From contig CAJNDS010000613.1 in the NCBI GenBank assembly GCA_905221605.1, positions 597,501 through 650,893 on the forward strand: a DNA stretch of 53,393 bases, given 5' to 3'. This DNA is from Symbiodinium natans. Taxonomy: Eukaryota > Sar > Dinophyceae > Suessiales > Symbiodiniaceae. Positions 33,596 through 44,875 of the stretch are shown here, in pieces. Under the pieces are notes generated by a model. It was not told the DNA's origin and did not search any database. It was given only the letters and a program-made list of their open reading frames with translations. How positions within the stretch are numbered: the first letter of the stretch is position 1; the number at the start of each line of letters is the position of its first letter. Both the position numbers and the translations under genes were made by a program.

Positions 33596-34715
33596 TCAGG
33601 GAATGAATGCCCTCATGCCGGCTTTCATCTGCTTACCACCCTCCTGGTGAATCAACATGTGCTCTCCGAAACTTTGCCACTCAGCCAAGGCAGTCTTGCA
33701 CAAGGCTTCATCCGAAGGATCGATCTTGCTGACTTTGGCATACGACTTTCTCAGGTCGGTGAGGAACGTGGTGAGCACTCCCAGCTTGACTTCGTATTCT
33801 TTGACGATCTTGTCGAAGCCAGCCTTCCCGTGCACGGCCGTCTCGAAGTCAGCCAAAGTGTCCTTGAGCAGGGTCTCCTCCTTATCTAGCTTGCCCTTAG
33901 CCTGCCACACAGCCTTTACCTTCACCATGAGCTCTACATGCCACGGGTTCTCAATCTTGATGTTCGGGTCGGACTCGACATGGGTGAGCATTTTTTGCGC
34001 GGTTTCCATCTTGAAGCCAGTGGTCTGTACATTCATGGACTGGCTTCGAGTGTCTGTTTCCCGTTCCTTGATCTTAGCATCGTGCTCGTAGTAGTACTTC
34101 TTCATCTGGGGAATGCGGTGGTCGGCGACGAGGCTGGGGTCCTTGGATGGGTCGGTTTTGAGTCGGGCCCACAACTGCTGAAGCAGCTCATTCAGGATTT
34201 CCTCCTTCATTTTCTCTGGCATGCCTTCCGTGTCAATGCCCTCCATGTCCAAAATTTCTTTGCGAGTGCACATGCCTTTGATTTTCTCTCGTTCTGTTTG
34301 TTCGTCATGAGTGCTCGTCTCGATGTATGCCGCCGCCCACGTCAAGTCCTTGGGCCCGTGCTCGGAATACTTGCTGGCCATCTCTTTCTTTCCATCGTTG
34401 TCCAAGGTGTTGTACTTCTGAACAGGGCACAGCGACATGCATGTACACGTGTAAACAGCCGACACACAAAAAGCAAAAGCACATTCATTCAGAACACAGG
34501 GCCTCCAGCAACTTCTGAGCTATGGTGCTGTGCTTGTTGTTCTGGGCAGTCTGCTTGTACTTCATGGACGTGACGAAGCCAGACATGTTCTTTCGATCGT
34601 CTGCTGTGGTTGCAGTCGGCTTCTCTGGAAGCTGCTTCGCCTTGGGCTTCGCCTTTGGTTTCGCAATGCTCTTGACTGCAGCTTTTTTGGGAACGGGAGA
34701 AGCCTTCTTGCCCAT
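33596..34715 (-). CDS. Two-exon dinoflagellate protein of unknown function
   Basis: Exon one, 34,715-34,503, starts MGKKASPVPKK and is lysine/proline/alanine-rich (KPKAKPKAKQLPEK), then KNMSGFVTSMKYK. Exon two, 34,417-33,596, begins KYNTLDNDGKKEMASKY and runs 273 codons of mostly charged helix (coiled-coil-like, EEILNELLQQLW). The 85-base intron begins with GC (after ...QKLLE) and ends AG, keeping phase; both flanking frames otherwise meet stops. I chose the inner methionine because the lysine-rich start is typical of such proteins. About 344 residues, no known domain. The basic head and coiled body would suit a nuclear or structural role, which is only inference. Confidence 0.55.
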
Positions 34716-34960
34716 GATGCTCGCTGAGGCTGGCCGGGACAATCTACGGGCCGAACGGGGTTCACTGATGATGCCTATGGACATACACATTCACCATGGA
34801 TGCAGCTGTCTGACACTCCACATGCATGCAAGCATCCCCAGGGGATGACCCTCAACCCTCACTAAAAACTCAGAGCTCGAATCCTCAAAGGATTCAAGCT
34901 GCAGCAGCCCCGGTGCCTGGCCCTTGCCGATGAACAGACCTAGGAATGGGCAGGGATGAT

Positions 34961-35063
34961 TGTTAAAAAAAAACTTTTTTTTAACAATTTTTTAACGGGC
35001 TTTGCCTTTACTTTTAAAGGAAAATCCCGTTAAAAAAATGTTAAAAAAAGTTTTTTTTTAACA
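34961..35063. repeat. Long inverted repeat (hairpin), about 39-bp arms
   Basis: Arm one, 34,961-34,999, starts tgttaaaaaaaaac and ends ttaacggg. Arm two, 35,026-35,063, is its reverse complement with one or two length differences in homopolymers. The loop is 26 bases. Could be a small MITE-like element or a foldback. Confidence 0.85.
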
Positions 35064-35680
35064 GGTTGGGGTGGCTCCAATGTTGGGGAGGATTTGGTTG
35101 ATGTTGCTTCTCTGGGCGGGGGGGGGGGGGTGCCTCCTGAGTGGAGGATTTTCTAATAGCTACTACCTCCCCAGGGGAGGCCCTCCTCAGAGGAGGGTGT
35201 GGAACTTGGTAGGGCTTAAGGTTTCCGGCCCAGGGTTCAGGGTTTTGGGCCTAAGGGTTTTCAGGGCTGAGAGCCTGGAGAGTTGACTGTTTTGTTTTGA
35301 GGGGTTGAGGGTTCTTAGGCTTTAGGGTGTTGGGGTGTGGGGTTTTAGGGTTTAGGAGTTTTAGGGTTTAGAGGGTTTAAGGTTTTAAGAGTTCTTTGGA
35401 TTCAGATGGCCTTAAGGCCCTAGGCTTTCGAGGGGCTCAAGGTTTTATAAGGTTTGAGTTGTCTTTTTGGGGTTGAGTGGGTTTGGGCCTCTTAGGGTTT
35501 GAGGGTTTTAGGCTTCATGATTTTTAAGCTTTTGGGAACCAACACTTGTGTAATCTTTAGGGTTTGGGTGGTTCAGGGTTTTTATAAGGTTTGAGGTGTT
35601 TAGGGTTTAGGGTTTTCAGGGTTTAAGGTTTTTGGAGTTTAGGGTTTAGGGGTTTAAGTAGGGTGTAGGGTTTACCGCGC
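35064..35680. repeat. Degenerate telomere-like (TTTAGGG-derived) DNA
   Basis: Many scattered gggttt, tttaggg and gttttaggg words over about 480 bases from 35,200, none in a clean array. Looks like an old, mutated telomere-type tract. Confidence 0.65.
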
Positions 35681-35744
35681 AATGCATTCTCAGAGCCCGG
35701 GCCCGGCCACCACTACCAAGCCAGGTCCTGCATGGGCGAGCGAG

Positions 35745-35793
35745 AGAAAGAGAGAGAGATAGACAGAGAGAGAGACAGAAAGAGAGAGAGAGA
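35745..35793. repeat. (GA)n tract at gap edge
   Basis: Purine tract of gagaga/gacaga units running into the run of Ns. Confidence 0.9.
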
Positions 35794-35893
35794 NNNNNNN
35801 NNNNNNNNNNNNNNNNNNNNNNNNNNNNNNNNNNNNNNNNNNNNNNNNNNNNNNNNNNNNNNNNNNNNNNNNNNNNNNNNNNNNNNNNNNNNN
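35794..35893. other. Assembly gap of 100 N
   Basis: Exactly 100 unknown bases between a GA tract and a CA tract; the length is probably a placeholder. Confidence 0.97.
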
Positions 35894-36275
<382 letters not shown>

Positions 36276-36749
36276 TGTATGTATATGCACGTTGCGCCCG
36301 CAAACGGGGACCTTTAAAACTCACGGCCGTCTTGCCCGTCTTGCCAAGGGGTAGAATTGGCTGGCCCGTCTATATATATATACATACATATACATACCCA
36401 TGTATGAACATACGAAAATTGCATGATATATACATATATATGCATACATACATACATACATACATACATACATACATACATACATACATACATGTATACA
36501 TACATGTATACAGATACACAGCCCCATTGTGGCCAGGTTTCCTCACCGTGGCTCGGGAGCTTCGAGTCCTTTGGAGCCCTCCTTACCTATCAAGGCAAAG
36601 GAGTCATCCGGTTTTTAGGGGTAGCGTGATGGCCTCCCCTCCCCCTCTCCCCCTCTCCCCCTCTCCCCCTCTCCCCATTAGATGGCCCAAAGCCTGCAGC
36701 AAGCCGCCCGCTGGGCCAAGGCGACTGCAGACAAAGCACACACACACAG
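36276..36749. other. Spacer with (CATA)n and CCCCTCTC repeats
   Basis: TATA/CATA microsatellite at 36,370-36,515, and (ccccctct)n at about 36,638-36,675. It ends in a CACACAG acceptor for the next exon. Earlier exons of the membrane gene were not found here. Confidence 0.6.
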
Positions 36750-37632
36750 CCGTGCTTGTTTTCGGAGGCTCTGGTGTGTCTTTGAGCTCGCGGCCTACCG
36801 AACAGCCAACCCTGCTGGAAAGATTACGATGGCGCCGCTGTTCATCGAAGTCTGCATGGTAATCCTTTGGGCCAGCAGCACCCTCGGATCTCTCTTCTAT
36901 CAGCTTTCGACCGTTGCACGGTATAGCCAAAGGGTTTCGGTTCCGGCGTTTATCCTTGGCACCATGCCTGCGGTCCTCGCCTTCCATCTCCTACGGCGTT
37001 TCTCGCTTCAGAGGCGAAGCCTCCTAGAGGACCTTTCGCAGTTCGACGTGCGTGCGGCGGAGTGTAGAAGTGAGTTCGACAAAGAGTTCATCTATGCGGC
37101 AATCACAGAATGGTATGGAACGCCAGAGAAATTCAGCAGTTACGTGCGGGGACCTCTGCGTGAGGAGCTGATTTTTAGTATTCATCAGAGTAGTGCTCCT
37201 GTGGCCTACACTTTGCTCGTCACGACACCGCTTGTTGGGGCGGGGCTCGAGAATTGCCTCGGAATGTGGAAAGGAGGTGCCCCCGAGATTAGCTTGGTAA
37301 CACAGCTGGTGGGAAATGTTATCACGCTGGACATCGTTTGGTATCTAATCGCTGTTCAGGTTGGCATGTTCTTGTGCGACTACTTTACGCCTAAAGGGCG
37401 AGGATGCCGTGAGTACATGAAAACATTGCTGATTTGCCTCACATTTGGACTCGTTATCGTCATTGGCGAAGCCATCTCCAGCGAAGCATGCAGTGGTGGG
37501 CTCGTCCCCGCGATGGTCTTTTTGGGTTTCACCACGCTGCCGATCTGTTGTGCTGTCTACTTCGCGAAGCGGCTCCTGCGGTACAGAGCAGGCGCAACGT
37601 CGGAGTCCGATCCAGCAGATCCAGGCAGCTGA
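36750..37632 (+). CDS. Multi-pass membrane protein, large 3' exon (dinoflagellate family)
   Basis: The exon follows CACACAG (AG 36,748-36,749) and opens with RRLWCVFELAAYRTANP, a segment I know from a large dinoflagellate family in which it ends an N-terminal TIR-like part (LDK-CIHQ type); that earlier part is not found upstream. About six hydrophobic segments follow: VCMVILWASS, AFILGTMPAVLAF, YTLLVTTPLVGA, DIVWYLIAVQVGMF, LLICLTFGLVIVIG and MVFLGFTTLPICCAVYF. A soluble loop between segments two and three holds FDVRAAECRSEFDKEF and ITEWYGTPEKF, also family-typical. The stop TGA is at 37,630-37,632. No transport function can be assigned. The gene may be a 5'-truncated copy, since repeats lie directly upstream. 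Confidence 0.6.
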
Positions 37633-37793
37633 TCTTGCAGCAGTGCCCTTGCTGTCAGAGACAGCGGGCCCAGCCATGCATTCCACGTTGCAAGTTTCTT
37701 TCACTTGAGACTTGGGACGGTGTTCAAAACAGAGTCCACGGTTCGCCAAGACTTTTACCGAGAGCACAGTTATCTTTCACCCGTTCTCTGCAG

Positions 37794-40700
37794 GTGTTCC
37801 TGGTCGGACAGCGCTTCACCATTGCAGATGCCTCCCTGAGTGTCGCCCTGCATCACCTGCAAAAACAGGCCTGGAACAAGCATCTCACGTCTCATCATCT
37901 CTCTTTGCTCTTCCGCCTGAGTTACTCCGAGCCCTTGTGTGCAGGGTTTGGCTACCACGCTTCCGCGTGCAACGAAGCGATGGTTGGGCACCTGCATGGC
38001 CCACGAGGTACGTCTCAAAATGGCTTTGTTATGTGACGTGGTGCTGTGATGTACACTGATGTGCCACACATGGTTCAGAGGCAACGTGTTGTCGTGCTCC
38101 AGGCCTTCGCCGCCGTCCTCAAGGATGCAAAGTGCGCAGCGGGCGCAAAGCCCTTGGCAGCTGCGCCGGTGGCATCCATGTCCACCTCAGCACCGAGCGT
38201 GCCCAAGGCTTGTGTTCCATTGGGCAGATGGGCAGAACACGCAGTAATCACGTCAGGGGATGACACAAACAATTATTCACAAGACTGATGCTGATACACA
38301 TGATGCAGACAGGCACCGGCTGCAGACCAGCCCTTCCTGGACCGTCGCGGTCTTACAGAGACCAATGTCAGCTTTGGATGGGCAACCGGGCAACGAAGCG
38401 GAGTCAGTTGAATTTTCTTTCGGGGCTTTCGAGTTAGGGATCACGGAGCCTGAAACGATAATACACACAGACACACACACACACACACACACATGGCAAG
38501 ACTGCCATCGGGACTCCGAAAGTTGAGCATCAACATCGTGGCTGAGCCTGAGGCTACAGCAGCGCCGTTGGTGGCCGCTCTGAGATCAAGCGGATCGTGG
38601 CAACTGAAGACAAAGGCGCGAGCCTGGTTGGCCAGAAGGCTGGCGCGAGGGTGGCTGCAACCCAGAGCTCACGCAGCAGTACAAGGGGGTCATGAGTGGA
38701 ATGGAAGTTACCAGTTCAATGCTGCTGTGGCCAGTTTCCGGAGGTCTCCGTGTGTGGCTGGGTGAAGACAGCCAGAGAGGCCGCGGAGTTGTACTTGAGA
38801 GGAGTGCACCGCATGTCATCGCATGTCCGTTGTCGAGACGAGCTGGCGGAACAGGCGGACAAGGGAAAGATCATGTTTGTCCAGCTCAACGATGGCTCCA
38901 CACCTTTGGATATCCAGGCCGCGAGAACCAGATCCTCCAAAGTGGTTCCGAAGCCGATCTGTCAAGAACAGTTACTTGCAGAGGTGGTCATCGACTCAGC
39001 GGCCAAGGGCTTCGACAGCCACACACCTGGCCTTTCAGAAGGATGCAGGGTCCTTGACATCCATGTTCAGTTTGCCACTGTGCAGGCCTCAAGGGCAAAG
39101 TGGGGACCGGGGCATCGATGAAGTGCACAGGGGAGGCGCGAACGTGCCTTAGACCGCAGCAACATTGGCTCGTGTAGCAAGCAGTGTCACGGACACTGGG
39201 CTGTTGCACAGGTTGTGGCCTCACCTGGTGGAAAACAAGCAGTGGAGGTCTTGGTAAAGGACCCTTGCGCAAGCCAATTTTGGTCGCTCGTGGTTGCGAC
39301 TGGACCTTTGTGCTTCAACCATCTTCAGCCTGTTTGTTGAGTGCCTGTGAGCTGCCAGGGAGAGGGAAGTGAAGTTATCCTCTTCGGCGGTGTGGATGCA
39401 AAGGCTCCCTGGCAGTGCAGCAAAATGGCTGACCATTGTTGGAATGAACACATAACCAAGCTTAAGCGCTTCAACCAACTCTCACGTGCCTATTGTGTCC
39501 AGGAATATCCGCTCTCGAAGAAGGGACACAGCCATGAGCTTGCGCCCCAGATTCAGTGGGTCTGTACGGACTCAGGACGGTGCAGGAAGTGCCAAAAGCT
39601 TATTGATTGGACCAGACGAACAAGGGAAATAGATGAGTTGTGGCTGCAGGTTTTTGCGATCCATCGCGCATCTGCGACCACGGTCGAATTTGATCGGCTG
39701 CGCCTCGCGCACAGCTGCACTCAGCAGCATGGACGAAAGGACAGACTTTGCATCCCACGACTGTTAAGTGGAATGGTCTGAGGTCGCGCGAGTGCGTAGT
39801 GCTCTGGCACATGCCACCCACGAATTTTTCAGGCTGCCCTTGGGCTCATGCGTCTTACCTGCTCGTCTTGTCTGCCTCGCCAGGTCAAACGGCTTTCTCT
39901 ACGCCTCACCCTCAGGGGGTTGTCAGGAGAACGTACGAGCCCGAAACTCTGGCCTAATGCCTCGAGCAGAGGTTCACACTCCACTGATCACGGCAGCAGA
40001 TTGTGAGGGAGCAGGTGAGATGTGGAGCCCTCATTTCAACTGTGGGGTGGCGGTCAAATGGGGTGATCCTTGAGAAATGAATTTTCTGCATGAGCTTTTC
40101 GTCTTAGCTTTTCGTCTTAAGGTTCCAGGTGACCACCATGATGGCTGAAGCCGAGAAGCAAGGGAAGCAGCTTCCGATGGTCAATGGCAAGGCTTGGCTG
40201 GGAATGCGGATCTTGGAGTGAGGTAGGATCTGTCATCGTCATGGGTTGTCCGACACGGGCCCTTACCTTGTGCAGTTTGACTACACGAAAGACTTCTTCC
40301 AAAAACCTGCGTTTCTCACAGTGAGTGGGCAGCGGGGCCCTCGTGAATTCTCAGTGCAGACCACGCTATGACCAAGCTCTTGTCGAAGTGACGGCTCATG
40401 ACTGAGGCTGTCTGTGGAAAACTACTGCTGCTCCTTGTCCAAGGCAGACGTGACCGGACTTCTCTCTCAAAGCCAGGGCCTCTTGAGGAGGCTGCAGCAA
40501 CTTGCAGGTCTACACCTTCGGGCCGACCTTTCGGGCCGAGAACTCCCACACGTCCCGGTGCCGCCGGCAAGTTGCGCAAGCTCGTGGCACAAGCAATCAA
40601 CGAACGCCTCTTTCAAGATCCTCTCGCCCATCTCGCCCATCTCGCCTCTTTTTGGCCTTGGCAGAGGCACCTAGCCGAGTTCTGGATGATTGAGCCGGAG

Positions 40701-42749
40701 CTTGCCTTTGCCGACATTCATGATGACATGAACGTGGCAGAGGCTGGGCAGACTCCGTCTAGCACCCTAGCTCGTTTTTCCACGAGAAGGAGCAGCCAGT
40801 GCGCTGCAGGACTACCTGAAATACTGCGTCAGTTTTGTGATGCAGAACAACAGACAGGCTGGGGATGGACTGGGGACTGCTTTATCCTTCCTGTCTCATG
40901 TGGCTAAGGATCTGGAGTTTTTTGAGGACAAGATCGAGAAAGGGCACAGAACCCGGAGCTGAACATTGAAGATAAGATGCCAGGACACAATACGGCCAAT
41001 ATATATATATATATAAATATATTCAGTTGATTTTATTGTTTTAATATGTTTAAACATTTTTTTATCGTCTGCAACGACCTTGGAATGGTCATGAGTCGAA
41101 GCTGTAGGCTGATAAAGAGATTGGAGAACTTGCTTGCCGAACCCTTTGCCCGGGTCACCTACACGGAGGCCAGGGAGCTTCCGTGACCCTTGCAGGCCCT
41201 TGAAGGCAGCTCACCTCAATCGGCCAGGCGATCGACATTCTCATCAAAGAGTCCCCGAAGGCCAAATTTCAGGTGGACCCGGCACTCATTGGGTTGGGGC
41301 TACCCTAAACCCTAAACCCCTAAACCCTAAACCCTAAACCCTAAACCCTAAACCCTAAACCCTAAACCCTAAACCCTAAACCCTAAACCCTAAATCCTAA
41401 ACCCTAAACCGCATGGTATCGTTACGTTGAGCAAAAAAAAACCCTCAGGTGCCTGTGGAGTGGGGGATGGACCTCGGCTCTGAGCATGAACGGCATTTGG
41501 CAGAGAAGGCACTGCCACCCCCCTCCTGGGGTGCCAAAAAAGCCATTCTTTGCTTTTTTGCACGTTTTGAAAACACCGCACCTGAAAGTGCTGTCCGCCG
41601 GCAGAGCCTTCTCAAGTGCTGTGTGCGAGAATGGCTTGACTCAAGTGGGAGCAGGTCTTCAAGAAGCCCACAGCAGTGTACAACTACCCGAAGGCGGCGC
41701 AGGGTGCCTCAACGCGCGTGTGTGCTTCGGACTTCGAGCTCGATGCTGCAGGACATAAAGGCCTTTTACATGAGGCTCAACGAGGACGAGTCTGAGAGAT
41801 CTGTGCAGCTGACGCTTCAGTGTCTCAGCATCACTCACAGAGCTGAAAGACTCGCAGGATAACAAGACTGTCGCAGCCATGGATGTCCTCGCGCCAGCGA
41901 TAGGGGAGGCTGTTGACGTGTGTGTACGTATCTATGTATTTACGTATGTACGTATGTATGCATGTGTGTATGTGTGCATGTATGTCTGTGTACGTGTGCA
42001 TGTCTGCATGCGCCTCTCGGTGTCTCCCTCTTTCTCTCTCTGTCATAGATTTCATATTTCTGGCAAGTGAAGTTCGACCACATGACCACAGGTCATTGGA
42101 GGCTCCCAGCGCGAAGAGAGGCTCGTGCTACTTGTTACCTAGTCCGTTTCCGCGTTAGTCCGGAATTGCAATGGATGTAAGTTTTTTGGAAATCATTTCA
42201 GGCTGGATGTGTTGGACCGACGCATTACGGAAATGGATCTCAACCCACAGGATTACTGGTGGTGCGCCGGGCATGGGATCTCTACACCTAGCGACAATCT
42301 GCGCTGTCTTCAAGTCGCCGTGACCCTCCGTGGTCAGGTACAGAGATCTGAGACGTTATGGCTCTGTGCCGCACGCTGGCTTTGGCCTGGGCTTCGAACG
42401 ACTGATCATGCTGCTTCTTGGCTGCATGTATCGAAAGCTTACATGTCAAGCTGCCGCACGAAGTTGTGTCAAAGTGCAGAGACGCTGAAAGGACGACTGG
42501 CGTTGAAAACATCCGCGACGTCATTCCTTACCCACGGTCGCCAGTCTTATCTAGCAGTATGTTGCGCCAGCTTTCCTGGCCACCGCAGCACAGGGTCACA
42601 GCTGTATTTGCAACTAAGTTTCAGTCCGTTTGAAACCCGCCTTCTTCTTCTTCTTATTATTATTGTTATTATCATCATGATTATTATGACTATTATTATT
42701 ATTGTTACTTTTTATCAGCTGGAGGTACCCTGGACATGCAGAATTCTGA
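37794..42749 (+). CDS. NARS: Cytosolic asparaginyl-tRNA synthetase, about 30 exons, with GST-C-like N-terminus
   Basis: Charges tRNA-Asn with asparagine using ATP. GST-C-like exons: 37,794-37,868 ([15 protein letters not shown]), 37,945-38,007 ([16 protein letters not shown]), 38,103-about 38,260 ([19 protein letters not shown]). Anticodon OB fold: 38,735-38,779 ([10 protein letters not shown]), 38,855-38,917 ([14 protein letters not shown]), 38,984-39,049, 39,094-39,135, 39,212-39,253, 39,359-39,403. Class II core: 39,503-39,537 (YPLSKKGHS), 39,650-39,701 ([10 protein letters not shown]), 39,783-39,832 ([10 protein letters not shown]), 39,884-39,902, 39,972-40,021 ([11 protein letters not shown]), 40,122-40,191, 40,276-about 40,332 ([10 protein letters not shown]), 40,508-40,557 ([14 protein letters not shown], motif 2), 40,667-40,742 ([11 protein letters not shown]), 40,810-40,857, 40,909-40,943, 41,120-41,168, 41,228-41,272, 41,449-41,508 ([13 protein letters not shown]), 41,655-41,693, 41,752-41,787 ([11 protein letters not shown]), 41,858-41,908, 42,092-42,120 (IGGSQREER), 42,202-42,270, 42,344-42,412 ([14 protein letters not shown], motif 3), 42,492-42,536, 42,725-42,749 (YPGHAEF stop). 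One short exon near 40,390 is uncertain; exons before 37,794 were not found. Confidence 0.9.
38461..38493. repeat. (CA)n microsatellite in synthetase intron
   Basis: Short CA tract between the GST-C-like exons and the OB-fold exons. Confidence 0.85.
41303..41410. repeat. Telomere-type array (CCCTAAA)n inside a synthetase intron
   Basis: About fifteen CCCTAAA units, nearly perfect (one CCCCTAAA, one TCCTAAA), lying wholly in the intron 41,273-41,448 of the asparaginyl-tRNA synthetase gene. Confidence 0.95.
41925..42020. repeat. Degenerate TGTATG microsatellite in synthetase intron
   Basis: Runs of tatgtacg, tgtgtatg and gcatgtatgt within the intron after 41,908. Confidence 0.75.
42643..42712. 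repeat. TTA-rich microsatellite in the last synthetase intron
   Basis: ctt then tta/ttattg/atc triplet runs, a few bases upstream of the final exon's acceptor at 42,723-42,724. Confidence 0.85.
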
Positions 42750-44329
42750 GAGAGGATTCTCCAAGAGTGCGGGACTCTGCCTCCGCACTTCGCCCCCGTG
42801 TACAGCAGCAAAAAAGCGGTTCTTAGGAAAATGCCAGAGGAGCACTCAGGACTCAACGGGTGTGAACGTTTTGTGAATGTTGGAACATGTTAGAACCAGG
42901 GGGCGCTTCGCCGCACTTTTTGTTCTCGAAGATTGCCTTCGCAGCCGAGTCTCAGGTCAGGGGAGATTCAGATTTGGGCATAGGACAAGTCGGACAAGTC
43001 CCAAGCGGTTGTATCCATAGCGAGAAATCCATGGTTCGGGCTTATGGCCGCTGTGAGCTGCGAGTGCTTCTGGTCGACCCACGATGCTCCTGCCTGAGAT
43101 CTGGAGACCTCTCCAAGCTCACATCACGCACCCCATCCTTCTGTCTGCTCTTGGGCTGTTCGGCCCCGAAGGCCTCGGCAGCCAGCCCTGCGAGCATTGA
43201 AGCGGCGCCTGGAAATACCGACAACGAATGGAGAAGCCTCGAGCCTTTCGAGGCAAGGAGAAGCTGATTGCTGATTGCTGGTAGAAATGCATTGGCTGAT
43301 GTCATCGAGCCCTAAAGCTCGTCGTTCAGGCTTCCTGCGCCTGGGCCAAGACACACCTCGCGACGGCTGCTGCTGTGGCCGCATGGCGGCTGACCGGCTG
43401 CCACTTGGCTGCACCACCAATGCACCACTCCTTCTACCTTTCTACGCGTAGAGACTCAGAGCCCAGATGAGGCCAGGAAGTGTGAGGTGCGTGTGCAGTA
43501 GCAACTTGCCGTTTCTGAGGCGATACTGTGCAACTGGCAGTTTGCTTCACCGGCAAGGAGGTGCGTTAATGTGTCTGTGTGAACCTAAAACTGAAGGCGG
43601 GAGCACTCGTGAGTTTCGCCAGGCGCCTTTGCTGTCCTTTCGCCGAAAGGGCATCGTGTCGCTTCAAGAAGTGGAAGAGCAAGTGCAGCAAGCACTGTTG
43701 GCTCTCAAGGCCCTTGACATCACCCTCCTGTGGACTTTGTGCAGCAGCTCTAATTGAGATGTTCTTACATGCCAGGAGGCGCCCTTGCCGGCGGCCTTGC
43801 TGGCTTCTCCGACGTGCAGCAGCAGCAGCAGCAGCAGCATCAGCAGCAGCAGCACCAGTGGCAGCCGGGGCTTCGCAACAATATGCGCCTTGACACGAGA
43901 CCATGCCGCCACAAGAAGTAACGAGTGTCAAACAAACGGTGCCCTTCATAAAAAAGATGCGTGATGGTGCTCCATATTGCTCCATGCTCAGGCACCGAAG
44001 CCTGGGATGGAGCAGGAGACGTGTTGCAGTTACATCTCACACCATGCAGAAGGCACACAGCTTGTTTTTGTGCTTCACCTTCGTACGGATGAAGAACAAA
44101 CGCGGCTGGCAGGTCCCAGCCTTCCTCGATGGACGTGCAGGTGCGATTTCGGCAGATCGACGGCAACAAGGCCAGAGAAGAGTAGAGATCGCACTCTGCA
44201 GGTCCCAGTGGTGGGCCCATCCATGGCATGCCCCAACTCCAATGACTCCCCGCTCGCCTTTGCGAAGCACCCAATAGCCTCGTGATGCCTCGATTATTCT
44301 GATAAGTGCTATCATAATTGCTATTATTC
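42750..44329. other. Region without a firm gene; CAG tract
   Basis: A plus frame after AG 43,648-43,649 encodes GIVSLQEVEEQVQQALL and is a possible coiled-coil exon. A (CAG)n tract lies at 43,816-43,852. Frames at 43,903-44,277 are open without motifs. No gene is called. Confidence 0.35.
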
Positions 44330-44620
44330 TCTTACTATTATTATTATTATTATTACTACTAATTGTTATCATTACTATTATTATTACTATTAATATTATC
44401 ACTATTACTATTACTATTATTGTTATTACTTTTATTATTACTACTATTATTATTACTATTATTATTATTACTATTATTATTACTATTATTATTACTATTA
44501 TTATTACTATTATTATTACTATTATTATTACTATTATTATTACTATTATTATTACTATTATTATTTTTACCAGTATTACTATGATTATCACTATTATTAT
44601 TACGGTTTTTATTATTTTTA
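44330..44620. repeat. Trinucleotide/12-bp AT-rich satellite
   Basis: attattattact-type units, period 12 built from ATT triplets, about 290 bases. Leucine- or isoleucine-only frames across it are artefacts. Confidence 0.95.
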
Positions 44621-44742
44621 CCCTCAATGGTGTTTTTTGATTCTCACGGCAAGGCTTGGGTCTTTGGCAAGGCGCTAGAAGGCATCCTCGAAGCCTGGGG
44701 CCACGGTCAAGGCCTGCTCTTCGTGTGCACTCGTTTCAAGCT

Positions 44743-44875
44743 GGGTTTAGGGTTTTAGGGTTTTAGGGTTTTAGGGTCTAGGGTTTAGGGTTTTAGGGTT
44801 TTAGGGTTTTAGGGTTTTAGGGTTTTAGGGTTTTAGGGTTTTAGGGTTTTAGGGTTTTAGGGTCTTAGGGTTTAG
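44743..44875. repeat. Telomere-like array of the 8-mer TTTTAGGG
   Basis: About fifteen units, mainly TTTTAGGG with a few TTTAGGG and TCTAGGG. It differs from the 7-mer arrays elsewhere in this window. Confidence 0.95.

Noticed and set aside
44037-44627. Isoleucine/leucine-rich frames on both strands
   Set aside because: They come from the ATT/12-bp satellite.
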